NCBI GenBank assembly: GCA_963971405.1
Contig: OZ020492.1
Span: 744,001 to 808,000 of the forward strand
Length of the DNA stretch: 64,000 bases
Source of the DNA: Psococerastis gibbosa
Taxonomy: Eukaryota; Arthropoda; Insecta; Psocodea; Psocidae
Direction: 5' to 3'
Shown here: positions 13,658-28,600 of the stretch, one piece after another
Numbering within the stretch: the stretch's first letter is position 1
Layout: the number at the start of each line of letters is the position of its first letter
Translations under genes and position numbers: made by a program
The notes under the pieces: generated by a model
Databases searched by the model: none
Seen by the model: the letters and a program-made list of their open reading frames with translations, nothing else
What the model was told of the DNA's origin: nothing

Positions 13658-16600
13658 GTCGGCGAGGAGCTATACATATACTATAGTGTACGGCAAGGAA
13701 TGTATTGGAGCGTCAATTTTCTATAATTTCTTTAAAAAATAATTTTTTACACAAAACCAAATACTTTTTTGGGAAAACAACCTGTTTGGTTTTGTTACTC
13801 TATTTAACACTTAAAACATACCTGAAGATAGAAGTCATCGATAGATAAGTTCGGCAGAAAAATTATTTTTTAGTCATTTTTCATGAAAATTGAGTTATTT
13901 TTATTTGCTTACCCCCAGAAGCAAACTACCAGGGGGCAAGCGACCCCCCGAATTTTATTAACATTAATAACGACTACAATATATGTTAATTTAAAAGAAA
14001 TCGTTGGTGCCGTTTTGGAGAAATAATTTTTTTAGACATTTTTTTGGAATTTATTGAGAATAAAACCCCCCAAAATTGATTTAGCCCAAAATAAAAGAAC
14101 CAGTCCGAGCTCACTCGAACATGCTTTCCAATTTATCAATTAGTAGATAAATGAAATGAGTAATGTCATGGTAAATAATTTTCCTATGTTTAAATTTCGG
14201 ATATTTCAGGGGGGGGGGGGTTGTTCACCTGACGTCACTGGAGTTGAGGTAAATTCTAGATAGGTCAGACCAATACATCACCACATCAACATTAATAACA
14301 ACTACAACATATGTGAATTTAAAAGAAATCGTTGTTGCCGTTTTTTAAAAATAATTTTTTTAGACGTTTTTTTGGAGTTTTTTGAGAATAAAACGAAATC
14401 GATGAACAGACAGAGCGACAGACAGAGCGACAGCGCGACAGAGCGACAGACAGACAGACATTTTGTAAAAACCACTTTTTTGGGTTCCTGGGACCTCAAA
14501 ACGTGTAAATCCGTTGAAATCTTGAAGTCGAAAATTTTGACACAAAGCTTTCCTAAAACTACGTATAAATTGGAAAGCAATAAGGAAAATTTTGTGATGG
14601 TCAAAACTGACGATACTCCGATTTCAACGGATTTACTCGTGTTGAGGTCCCAGGAACAAAAAAAAAAAGTGTTTTTTGCTTTCCAATTTATACGTAGTAT
14701 AAGCGTAGTATAAGAAAAGCTTTGTGATGGTCCAAATTTTCGATTCCGAGGTTTCAACGGATTTACACGTTTTGAGGTCCAGGAACCCAAAAAAGTGGGT
14801 TTTAAGAAATGTCTGTCTGTCGCTCTGTCTGTCTGTCTGTCTGTCTGTCTGTTCATCGATTTCCGGTAAAACTACTCGGTCGATTGTGATGAAATTTGGC
14901 ATGTAGGTTCACAAAAATTATACCTCGAGATCATTTTTTTTAAATTTTGGGCTAACTCAATTTGGGGGGGGGGGGGGTTTATTCTCAAAAAATTCCAAAA
15001 AAACTTATATAAAAATTATTTCTCAAAAACGGCTCCAACGATTTCTTTTAAATTCCCATATATTGCAGTCGTTATTAATGTTAATAAAATTGCTTGCCCC
15101 TTGATAGTTTGCTTCTGGAAGTAAAAAAATAAAAATAACTCGATTTTAATGAAAAATGACTAAAAAAATTCTTCGGCAGCTTTCTATCGATGATTTTTAC
15201 CTTCAGGCATATTTTTGGTGTTAAATTGAGTAACGAAACTGGGCAGGCTGCTTTCCCAAAAAACTACTTGGTTTTGTGCAAAAAGTGTTGTTTTTGTAAA
15301 AATGATAGAAAACTCACGCTCAAATGCATTGCGTGCCCTGCCATTATTGCTGTGTGGTAATTAATGTGTTTGGCTGACCCCACTCCCCCCCCCCCCCCCG
15401 AGATATCGGAAATTTAACCATAGGAAAATTATTTACCATGAAATTACTTATTTTCTCTATCTACTAATTTTGATAAATTGGAAAGCATGTTCGAGTAAAC
15501 TCGGACCAGTTCTTCTTTTTTAGTGTCTGCCTGTCTAACCGGATTTTGATGTGTGCCTTTAAATCTAGCCTACAAACAGTATAGGGGTAGTGGCAGGGGA
15601 GCCACCTCTGCATATTCGCAGAGACAAGTTAATGGTCCTTTTATTCCCGAGTCATTAGCAATCCGCATCTAGTCACCCTGACTGATGTAACATACCCATC
15701 TTTTGACACCGTCTATAGAACCCACCCTCGATCATCCTACCCCTATTCCTATAGATTACGACTACTTTTAGAAAAGCTAACCACCCGCTTGCCACCAATT
15801 ACAATGCATTACAATCTCGGGTTCACTCCGCCGCCACCATGGATTGTCACTAAGATACGGTGCGATACCTCCCTGACAGATTATCCCAAAAATATTATAC
15901 CACATGTTTTTGTAAACAAATACTTTAAGAATAAACTGTTGTTTTACCCGACTCATACATGGCACCATTTCTATACGCATGGCTCCAAAACCAAGTACGG
16001 CGCAGAGGCCGGTGTGTCATACAATTCAGACATACTCCTCAGACCTTTATTGCCGCAAGCGTCCGTCTATACAGCGGAACTTGCAGATATACATCAAGCA
16101 ATATTGCATATTATAAGACATTCCTTAGACAGAGCACTTATCATCTCCGACAGCTTAGCTGCACTCACAGCTATTCAGCAATTACTCGTATATCCTAAAA
16201 ATCCCCTAATATACTTAATTATTAATTTAATTGCATGCCTACCACCTACCCAATGCATTGAGTTTCTCTGGGCCCCATCCCACATAGGGATAGCGGGTAA
16301 TGACAGGGCCGACAACGCAGCCAATTCTGCAACAAGTCTTCATTCTCCCCCCTTCCCTTACTTTCTCCCGTCAGACTTTAAAAATACAGCCCACAACCTC
16401 TTAACAGAATGTTGCAGACAGGGTGGAGTACTGCGAGGGAAAATAAACTATGAACAATACAGCCAAGGGAGGGGGGCTGGAACTTGTTCGAACACCAGAT
16501 GAGTAGAAGAGACCAAGTGAAGGTGGTTCGTATGAGAATAGGCCATACAAGGTTAACACATGAACACCTAATGGCGGGCACCCCACCACCCATTTGCCAC

Positions 16601-19600
16601 AATTGTCAGGTACGACTTACTATTCCCTGTCTACTCAAGATACAGAACCTTCCCTCCTTTTACAGGTTTGCAGAAAGCAGTCTCGTACAATACAATGTTC
16701 CAGCCAGACTATAACGCTGTCTTAAATTTTATGAACTAGCCTACCATACAGTATATCATGTGAGGACACACTCAGGTAGCAGTGACTCAAGCATAGTAGC
16801 CTTATAAATTTTTAAAAATTTGGAAATTAAATATTTTTCAATTTGCTTTTAATTAAATACTCAAGCTTTATTGCTGATTATAATTCACAGCCATATATTA
16901 GGTATCCAGTATAGGTTAAGATTGCTTGCATAGAAATTTTCATAAAACCTAACGGTCACTCACCTGTGAATACATGCACCCACACACACTTTCTACAGAG
17001 GTACTAATTCAAAAAGAAAGAAGAACTTTACTTCACGAATCTCCGTGTGTCAATGAATTTCCAAAAGGTGCTACCTCCGTTATCAACTCTTATCGGACCT
17101 TCTAACCCCACTAGGTCTACTGCGCAACAATACTCAGCCAATAAGCGACTTGCGCGCGCAATTCACAAGTTTAAAACTTCCAATACTTTAGTACTTCTCT
17201 AAATTTTCCACTTTAATGTCCGGACTGAACGCCTCGCTGGATCCAAACTCTCTCTTCTCTTAACACTGACTATTGTACGATACCTGACCACGATTCCTGA
17301 CACCAAACTAGAATTCGGAGCTCCTCAGATATTCTAGCCCCTTGTGACGAAAAACAAAACCGTCACATTACAAAGGAATGCTTAAATACTTATTCACATT
17401 GCTGGAAACGGGGGGGGGGGGAGGTCTTCCCCTGGGAAATAATTTGAAAATTTAAGTGCAAAATTGGATTTTACACATTTTAACAGCAGTAACATTTATA
17501 ATTTAAGGATGGAAGACTTATTCATGTAAGGGCTTTGTTTACTTTTATACTTTACGTAGCTGTATGAGTTGGATACTTGTGCCCATTAAAATTTGAATTT
17601 CTCACGCTTTTTTCTAAGTTTGACACACCGAGTTGGCAATTATTAATTACATAAGATTAAAACCTTGGTACAATCTTATTTTATACCAACTTTATTTAGT
17701 TTTTTTCTTTGTATGGAACTCTGCTTTTGTCAACTGAGGGAAGGCAAATTACCAACTTTCGCAATTTTACCGATTATTGGGGGGGGAGGCTCCCCCCCTA
17801 TAGCTACTCCCCTGCTTACATATACAGTACATTATGAAAAATATATATATTTTCCTGCAAGTCAAACAAAATTATAGAAAGAGCGAAAACAGGGGAGGTG
17901 GGGCTATAAAAATTAAATAACCGCTTTCGACCTGCAATAAGAAGTAAGAACTACAGCTACAGCAGAAATACACGGTAAATATGTCATTACCTATGAGAAT
18001 AAAATCCCCTTGTGACTAAAATTACTGGGGAGCATTGTCTTGTTACGGTGAAACGCACCCCCTCACCTCCGTTTGTAGCCCCTACAGATCGTTAACTATT
18101 TAATTATTGGGTCCCTTCAGTTGGTTAGGGTGTCATGGAGTTAGTTAAGGGTAGATTTTAGTAAGCTCAATATAACTACATAAAAACATCGATTTAGCAT
18201 ATTTTACTGTCTATCAGCACCCCATTTCACTTGTCTATAATAATTGACATTATTTTTCTCCCCAATTCTTTAAGTCTGCTTTGTCTTTGTCTAGCTTGAT
18301 TTTTATATTCTGAGAATAATAATAATTATTGTGAAGGTATTCGTTCGTTCTCGAGAAATTATAATTAAAATGGTCGAGCATGCCGCATTTCAAAACGACG
18401 GCATTTTATTTTTTACTTCATTTGTAATGCGTGTTTTTACTCTATGAACATTAATCAATTTTAACATTTTCTGGCCATGTAAAGCAGGCGGTCCCGGGTC
18501 TTCCTAGTTGAGTGTAAGAGAGGGCTTTATAGCCCTAACTCCGTTGAAATGGAAAATTACCTAGAGTAAAACCAAAAATTCATAAATTATTTATGAAAAA
18601 TTGACAAGTGGGATAGGTGGCAGTCAAACCTTCTTTGACTAAAATATAGGTTAGCATATATATGAGCGGGGGGGGGGGATAAAAAGGCTAAATTTTCATG
18701 AGAAATGACTTAATGGATAATTTTTGAAGGGAATCTTTTTATCGCTTCTTTCTAACTTCAGGTATGTTTTAGGTGCTAAATAGAGGAACGAAACCAAAAA
18801 TGGGCCGCTTTCCCAAGCAAGGTTTATGTTTAGAAGAAAAAAATAACTTTTTGGAGAAATTATGTATTATATGACACAGTAACCCTATCGTTCAACCGAT
18901 TACTTTAGAATAGGGAAAATCGAGGCATCAGCCAAAATTTATCCGTAGGATAATTATAATTTATCATGGAATTACTCATTTATTTATGGGCCTTTTAAGG
19001 TCGTAGCTCTACTTGTATTGTGACCCATTGAACCTTGCCTTGCTGACGACCCCATCAATTCATTCAGTCTTTCATTATTGGTATTGTTTCCGAATTAATT
19101 TCTTACCATTGGCAAACTAGCTCACCCTTAAAATGTTAATACTAGGTCAGATATTTTTTTTCTATTTTGGGCTAACTCAATTTTGGTGGGTTTTTAACCA
19201 CAAAAAACGTAACTAAACTTTTAAAAAAAATCTAAAACTATTATAATTGCAACTATTAAAAAAAAATTCATATACGTATATGTATTGTAGGCCTAGCCGT
19301 TATCAATTTAAACAAAATATAATACGCCGCTTGCCCCTAGATAGTTTGGTTCCAGGGGAAAAAACTCCATTTTCAAATACGAATCTAATAAATAATTTGC
19401 CTTTTGATCCTTTCTATCGATGGTTTCTAACTTCAGGTAAATTTTAAGTGTTAAATAAAGGTACGAGGTAGCATTCCCAACAAAATCGTAGATGACTGGA
19501 GGAGTGTTGTGTAGGCCAAAGCTCATCAAGGGCTTTTAGTGTTTTTTTTTAAAGGTTAATCCCATACAATCAATTTAATGAATGTATCCGATTAACCTCT

Positions 19601-22600
19601 TCAGCAGTCGCCTCTATAGGCTAGTACCCGTGTTGAGTTACGGCACGTCTCCGATCGCATGGTGTGTAGAGAGCTTCACACAAGTGCAAGCCCGCTACCA
19701 CCTTGCCATCGAAGTCGATAAGTCTACACAGATATTGACCCGTAAACATGTCTGATGGTGTACCGTTATTGTAACTGTACGAATTGAGAAATAGGAAAGC
19801 ATGTACGGGTTTACTCTAACCATTCATGACTTTTTGTTCCATTTCCGGATGGAATAAGCATAATAGGCTTAGCTAGACTAAATGACTTTGAACAGAATGA
19901 CATGTCATAGGGAATAAAACGCTGCAGATTACGGATTACGGCTCTTGTTCCTGACGGTATCAATGCCCACGCGCTCAGTCGCTGCCAACCCTCCCCCCCC
20001 CCCCATTATTTGCATCCCTCATTCACTTTCAAAAGGGGAGAGCGTGTCTCTTTCCATCAGCCCCTCCACAGTCCCCATTATTAGCTTGCCTAATGTTTTC
20101 CAGAAAAAATATCTACGTTGCTCTCGCCTCTTTTAATGCTTCGTAATATCATTTGGTAAGGCTTTTTTATTGACAAAGAGGCGCACCTATAGCGACAAAT
20201 TGGTCCGTGCCCTGCTTACGAGCTAAATAATGTTTCCGATTTATAGATTTTGTTAGCCCATGGGCACAGGTCCTCAATGTCAACCTACACCGGATACAAT
20301 CAGCAATGGAGAAGCCGTGGCTTATGAGGCTTACACGCAGTATTCCGGTGCATGAATATATTATATAGTATTACCCTATATATATCATATGCTCCCAGTG
20401 CTGGAGGTAGGTACCGGCTGGGGGAAAAAATTATTAACTAATAAGAAAAATCCAGTAATATTTTTTGATTTTTTGTAGAATGATGCACCTACTGGCGGCT
20501 ACCTACAAGCCCACAATGAATATCTACCAATTCTTCTAACACCTAACAATTACTACCTCCTACCTTCTGAGCTGAAAGGTTCAACTCTAAATGAAGGCAT
20601 TGAAAATCCTTCTGAAGGTTATAATATGGCACCCTTAACGCAAGCGGCTGTAAAACTGCCTCCGACGTAAGTACATTAGAACTTCAATTCTCTGGACATT
20701 TTGAGTAGTGGTACAGACTCCAACTTTCACCCGAAAAGTGTCGAGTCTCACACTTACCACAGGTGGTCCCTGGTCTTCGGTAATGTAAGAGAGGGCTTTA
20801 TAGCCCTAACTCCGCTAGGTTGGCTTTGTCAATATAAGTTTGTTTATTTATATGTGAAAACACAGATAGAACTTGTGATAACTGAGGGTGCTGACAGGAA
20901 AAATCTGCTGTGGAAACATACGAAATAAAATGCACAATTCAAATATCATAAAAAGTAACGATACTTCATTTTTTGATGTCCATCCAGCCGCTTAAGAAAC
21001 TTTTTGGTTTGCATGAACGAATAAAAAATACGCGGGAATGACATAACAATGAGATAGTAAAACATAATTGTACCTTGAAGGAATTTAAATTGTACTATAT
21101 TTTCTGTGTAAGTTTTGCATTTTGTAAATAAATAAATAAATAAACAAATAAATATCGGCTTTTTTGTTCTATTACTAAGCCAAACAAGCGGGACTTATTA
21201 TTATTATTATTATTGGACTTTTTATTGGATATGTTTGCAAATAAATTTATTTTATTTATATTTATTTTATTTTACGCGCCATTTTGCTTCTTGGTAACCT
21301 TAGTAGTAGTAGTATGGTTTGACACAGTCCCAGGCCACGGTGTGGGCCCATAGGACTCCAGTGGACCTCCTGATTATAGTGGATTCCGAACCACTTGGGA
21401 AACACAGTGAAGTCACACGATTAGTTCGGAGGTGACCAGGACAAGTCCTACCATGTTTCCCTACCGGCACTGTGCACAAGACCAATTTATCTGCAGCTTT
21501 GAACCTGCTCTGGTCCGCTGGATTCAACTTGGTATGGCGGCCGGCTGACCTTAGTAGTCTGAATATTTTAAGATGTGTTATGTTGTAGATCTGGAGAAAA
21601 GGTAACATATAAAAGTACTGCCCCTCTCCATGACTCAAAAGAGGCAACGAAGACTGAAAGTTGGTTTGAAAGCATCGCTGCGAATTTAAATGTGAGTGAA
21701 TATCTTGTAATCTCTCTTTGACAGTTGACGCTTTCATATATTTATAATGGAAGCTCGAGAAATTTTCTACTTTCGCGTCATAAGAGTTGGTTGCTCTTTA
21801 CGAATATCAACCAAAGTTTATTTAAGAAGTCGACTTTGAAAAGGGTAACTGTAATTAATTAGAGAATAAAATTGCGGGCCTTTTCGTTAATCTCGGTATG
21901 GTGAGGATTTGTTTGTATTGTAATACAATATTAGCCTTCCTAGTTCTTACGTACACATGGATATGATTGAAAGGCTAGGGGAAAGCCTCGGAATTGGTGC
22001 TAACTCGCTGTTTTTTTTTTCTTTTTTTTTTTCTACAAAAAGGTTCCTCATTGCATTCTGTAACTAATCGGGAATCAGCAGAACGTGACTTAATATAAAA
22101 AAAAATAACGTGCTTCATTTTATTCATGGGGGGTTCGAACCAACCCCCCCCCCCCCCCCCCCGAAATGGAATGGCTTGATACTAGATAGAATCGGATTTT
22201 GTGAGGAAAAACAAAAACTACCAGGTAATATCCTTGATTTCACTCGTACGACATTTTAGGTGCATATAAACAAGTTGATGGACATAAAATTGCCGATCGA
22301 CTTATGTATGTACACAAATTGTCAACAGCCATCATTCAAACTGGAATGAAGTCACACTCAAAGACGCTTAAAAAGTTCATAAGTTTTTTTGGTCATATTT
22401 TATTCAAACTTGGCATATCGATTCACTATGCCGACAGCCATTGACAGAAAACGTAGGAAGCGTGGCAGCGCACGAGCCAAGTTTCCCGATATAACATGAC
22501 ATTAACTTTGACTATATTTCACTTTTATTTACTTTTACGTATACAATTGTCATCCGCCATCATTCAAACTGTAAAGAAGTCACACTCAAAGACGCTTAAA

Positions 22601-25600
22601 GTGATCATAAGGTTTTTGGTCATATTTTATTTAAACTTGTTATATCGGTTCGACAGCCATTGACAGAGAACTTAGGAAGCGTGGCTTGTCCTATGGGCCC
22701 ACATCGTGGCCTGGGACTGTGTCCAACCATATTACTACTAGGAAGCGTGGCAGTGTACGAGCCAAGTTTCCCTTTATAACATGGCATTAACTTTGCCTCC
22801 ATTTGTCAGATTTTATTCAAACTTGTTATATCGGTTCGCTATGCCGACAGCCATTGACAGAAAACTTAGGAAGCGTGTCTTGTCCTATGGGCCCACATCG
22901 TGGCCTGGGACTGTGTCCAACCATACTACTACTAGGAAGCGTGGCAGTGCACGAGCCAAGTTTCCCTTTATAACATGGCATTAACTTTGGCTCCATTTGT
23001 CCGATTTTAATCAAACTTGGCAGTTGGCATATCGCTTCACTATACCACTGCAAAATTAGGGAGGGATGTAGCATTCGAGGCAAGTTTCCTGTTATAGAAC
23101 TTGCGAACTTGACTAGAGCGCTACAGCACTACCTAATTTTCTATCAAATGTGATTGGCATATTGAACCAAAATGTCCAATTGAATGAAAATCCAACCGAT
23201 TTGTCATATAGGCCTATTAGGCTCGTACTCATATATCTGGTTAACCTCTACTTATAACGAAAGCAATGCAACCTTCTGTAGACTATTTAATCATTACTTT
23301 CATTATCACTATCATTAGTCATGCGGTGCTTAACAGGTTGTAGATCAGTGGCCAGCGGCGGCGGGGGGGGGGGGGGCAACATGGCTCGGGGGCAACATGG
23401 CTGGAGGGCGCACTTCGGCTCCCAGTTCCAGGTTTGTGCAAAAAAAAAACGTATAGCTTATCCTTGATACAACTCAATACGTATATAATAATACTGTATC
23501 TTGAAAATTTTGTAATTTTCATAATATTGTACAACTCAAATTTTAAAAACAGAAAGTTTTACCATCAAAACATTATTTTATATATTATTTATAATATGAT
23601 GTGGTTTGTAGTTAGTATTATTAGTTCCTAGCTGCAATGTTAGTCACCTTGCCTATGTATCTAAAATTGATCAAATGTCTGTTGTACTGAGGTATGACTT
23701 GTTGCTTCAGCTGTTAATTTGTTCTGGTACGTTTCCCATTATTTTATTATTTATGCTTCAAACTTTTATCTTCCCATTCCATACTATTGAATATCACTCA
23801 TAAAAAAAGATGAAATAATGAGATGAGGTAGGGCGCACCGAAGCAAAGGTCTTGCGGGGGGGGGGGGGGGGGGCAGCAGCAGAAGTTATTTACGCCACTG
23901 TTGTAGGTTCGTTGAAGTCTCTTCAATTACTCTCGTAAAAAATTTATACTTCTATATTTTTGAATTATTCACGATATTTCTGCTCTTCAGTTGCTCATAG
24001 GAGAAGTATTTGTTTAATTGCTGTCATTATTAATTGGTATTGTAATAAATAATGAAATTGTTGTCAAATTACAGGTACCTATAATAAAATGGTCTATCCA
24101 ACCAGCAGAGTTCGTAAGTATAACGCTCTTATTTCGATTTGAGGGCTTTATGCCTAGGCTTATGATATTATGCAGGATGCAGATGGGTCATTCGTTTTCG
24201 CTGTAGCGGATACACTGCAGTGAAATGTTTTTAGTCTAGAATGAAAATTAGAACGTGGAAAATAAAGACTCTAAAACATATTATACCTGTAAAACACAAC
24301 AATTGTGGGCAACACTGTTTACAAATTGAATGGCTTATTAGAAGGTACTGCTGACTGTGTACAATGAACTTGAAGCTTGACTGCATTACACTGGCCGCCT
24401 GCAGAGTGCAGACTGTCTCCGTGTGTTTATGAAGCCCCGTGGAAATGTCCATAAGTTAAGTACAGGGGAAAGTTCCGGAGGGGGTCGAGTGTATTCTGTT
24501 TTAGTCACGTGAGTAGCCACTAATGAATGAGGGTTGCGTTAATGAGCTTGTTGGGCCACTGTTATAGATCTTATATCTTAGAGTTATTTTTATTTTTTTA
24601 CCCCCAGAACCAAACTATCAAGGGGCAAGCGACCCCCCGCATTTTGTTAACATTAATAAAATAATGACTACAATATTTGTTAATTTAAAAGAAATCGTTG
24701 GAGCCGTTTTTGAGAAATAATTTTTTAGACGTTTTTTTTGGAGTTTTTTGAGAATAAAACCCCCCCAAATTGAGTTAGCCCAAAATAAAAATAAAAATGA
24801 ACCTACATGACAAATTTCATTAAAATAGACTGAGCAGTTTGCCCGGAAATCGATGAACAGACAGAGCGACAGAGTGAAAGAGCGACATACAGACAGACAG
24901 ACATTTCGTAAAAACCACGTTTTTGGGTTCCTGGGACCTCAGAACGTGTAAATCCGTTGAAATCTCGGAATCGATAATTTCGACCATCACAAAGCTTTCG
25001 TTATACTACGTATAAATTGGAAAGAAATATGCGATTTTCAATATGCCTGTACGTGCTCAACTTTCATTGTCAGCAGTTCCACTTCTTCGCTTCTGCGACA
25101 ACAAGGTTACACTTACCCATAGAGAGCACAATACTGTATTATCCTGTTATCCCCACCGAATAGAAAGAAAAATCTGCAATACACCCGTATATGCGTGTAG
25201 CATTCATCGTCGATCCGGGCTCTTTTGACAAATCTAATTCTTCACTTCCACAACAACTTCCTGCCTATACACTACTATATATTTGTCCTGTTACCTCTGT
25301 CACATAGAAATTTTTTTAAAACGACTCTTTCATTGATTGCAATATATTGCAGCACCGTATTTCTGTACGATCGATGCATACTCTCCTCCGTTTCGTTTTT
25401 TTTTCTTTATCTACCTTGCTTGTGTCCCCCTTGAGAGTGTAAGGGATCCAAAAATTCATACGTCGCACAATCTCTCTCTCCTTCGCACGATTTTTGCTTG
25501 GGCATGGGGTTTACCATCAAACTTACTCGAACACCTTGACTGTTTTGTTATTTATTTTATTATTTATTATTATTATCATCATTATTATTTATTTATATTT

Positions 25601-28600
25601 TATTTATTTATTTTATGATGGAGAAAAATACAATTGCTTAAGTTTAATAACTTTTTAGCTCTTAGTCAATTACTTATTTTGTTTTTTTAAAAGCCTTTCT
25701 GTGTATTTTTTGGTTGCGTGTACTGTACCATGTAAGTGTCATCGTTGTGGACCTGATCTGTTGATGGCTCAAATATAAACTATTATTATTAAGTTTAATA
25801 TTAAGTTAAGTTTGTATGAACTTGATGTTATATGAATGAATGAATATGCTGTAATTATGAGATACCCCTCTCTCGTTGGAAATGTCATATTAGATGCATA
25901 TAGATGCATTAGTAAACAGTAAAAAGTAGGCAGGTAATTCTCAAAATTATTGGTAAGGCCAGTGCAACGATAATAAAACAGAATAGATCGCGCCTAACCA
26001 TAAGCTAACTATTGCCGATAGCGGGAAAATGTAGGGGGAAAGGTAAGGGAAATGGCGAAGGAAATGGTTGCACAAAAAACAGAAAATAGCGGTAAATGAA
26101 AAATAAAATATGGAGAATTCAACAGGCAAGAGCTGACAACAGACTACAGAAAGAAATAAAATTGTCTTTATTTACCATATGGGCGAATTTTGGGCCTTTC
26201 GGCCCACTCTTACAATTAACCCATACAAGCGCAGTAAGTTCTACGCAATCGACCTTGGGTCACTAAGTATCTTAATAGGCTATTTCGACTGTATTTGGCT
26301 TATGGCAGGTACCACCCACTTGAACAAGGACTAAATTTTTTGCTGCTTCATTGCATTGCTTAGTGGCTGGGAGGGGGGAGCTGAGGGGGGGGGGACGGAG
26401 AGTAGAAAGAAAGTAAGATTATAAGTAAGGGCTAATATAGGCGCAACACTCATGTTATAAGGGTAAGGTGGCTCCCACTTAAATTAGGCATGTATTAAAA
26501 CAAAGATTGTTCAATTTATTAGCATTTGCTTAAATAATGTGTTAAATTTTTTGAGGAAAATGATCAATTGTTTAGGGGTTTTGTGGTTCTAGAAAAGAGT
26601 TTTCTCAAGAAACAAAAAAAGGAGTACATTCATTAAATAAATAAAAAACAGAGTACATCATGAGTGACCCAAAAAAGTACATCTCGACACCCTAATGAAG
26701 CCCTTTAAGACGTATACGGTAGGATTATTGAATTGAATTGAATTTCATTGAAACTACTTTATTGAAATACCAAAAGGCGAACAATAAGTCTTGATTTCAT
26801 GCTAACCCTATTTATCAAAATTTAAAATTTTCAAATTTTCAGCTAATACATCCTTTACCCATAAGAATAATTCAAGCTTTAATACCATTCTGGACCAACG
26901 GAGACATCGATTTAATGACTCTAATAAAGGTAAGTTTTCGAATTTATAGCTTACAGTTTAGTTTTAATATTTTTTGTTATATTTTTTACTGTTTTTATTT
27001 TTTGTAATACATTTCTCAGGAGCAAAAGCCCCTGTAGTTTAACTATTTAACTGGCATTGTATTATTTTGAAATATATTAACTTACTTATAGTCACTCCAT
27101 GTAGCATTCACTTTCACTTTAAGTCCAGCGGTGACTCCTCCATGGAAGCTGTGAAGCTGAAACTGATTCCAAAGCATAGCGAAATACCTCAGGATCCGCC
27201 GGATTTCGTAGGCTATTTTTGTTTTTATTAGTTTGAGTTTTTTTTCCCTTTCAGGTTTTCACACCGCTATACATTCGTCTTCGACTAAGTCTTCTACCAA
27301 TACCAAGTGGACCATTCCAGGCTCCAAGCAGATTTGTTGTAAGTTTAAAGAAAATTGTTCATGAATAACTAATTTATTGCTTGCCAATTTATACGTAGTG
27401 TAAGAAAAGCTTTGTGATGGTCAAAATGTTCGATACCGAGTTTTCAACGGATTTACACGTGTTGAGGTCCTAGGAACAAAAAAAAATGGTTTTTACGAAA
27501 TGTCTGTCTGTCTGCCTGTCGCTTTGCAGGAAAACTACTTCGCGGATTTTGATGAAATTTGGCATGTAGCCTAGTTTTACAAAAATCATACCTCGCAAAC
27601 TTTTTTTATTTTCGGCTAACTCAATTTTGGGTGGTTTTATTCTCAATATACTCCAGAAAAACGTCAAAAAATTTCTCATTTACGGCTCAAACTATTTCTT
27701 TAAATTCTTATATATTGTAGCCGTTATTAATAGTAACAAAAAGCGGTGGGTTGCTTGGCCCTTGACAGTTTGCTTCTGGGAGTAAAAATATAAACATAAC
27801 TCAATTTTCATGAAAAATGACTAAAAAATCATTTTTCTGTGGAACCTTTTTTTCTATTGATGATTTCCGCCTTTAAGCATGTTTTAGGTGTTATATAGAG
27901 TAACAAAACCAAACAGGTTGTATAAAAAAATATTTGGTTTTCTACAAAAAAATATTTTTTGAAGAAATGATGGGACATTCACGCTCCAATACTTTGCGTA
28001 CCCAGAGGAGATCGAGGGATCGGAAATTTAACCATTGGAAAATTATTTATATAAACAACGAATCCAGTTCCTGCAGTATGTAGCAAAGCTGTCTCTAATT
28101 CAAAAACATCTTTTAATCTCAGAATTAGAAGAATTCGTGGAAAGTATACGTAGGCCTAGCATAAGGAAAGCTTTAAGGAGCTGTAAGGAAAGCTCGAGAT
28201 TTCAACGGATTTACACGTTTTGAGGTACCAGGAACCCAAAAAAGTGGATTTTACAAAATTTCTGTCTGAATATCCCATCTATCAATTCAGTGGGATAGGG
28301 CATCCGAAATTTATACATAGGAAAATTATTTACAATGGAATTACTCGTATTATCTATATACTAATTGATAAATTGGAAAACATGTTCGAGTAAACTCGGA
28401 CCGGTTCTTGTTAATAGTAGCCAAAAGTGTTGTCTGGAAAGGGTCGAATTCCGCTAAGTTCCTAGCCCTTCATTGGGGAGTAAGCAGTAGAGGAGCATGC
28501 GCATTTTCTTGTGAATTTTTAAAAAAAGGTTAATCGCGTACAAACAATTTAATGAATGTATCCGATTAATCTCTTCAATCGCTTCACTAAGTAACCTTAT

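Noticed and set aside
21300..21737. 145-residue minus-strand frame
   Set aside because: It covers a type 2 SINE-like element and the reverse of exon B3, and related frames occur at other type 2 copies.
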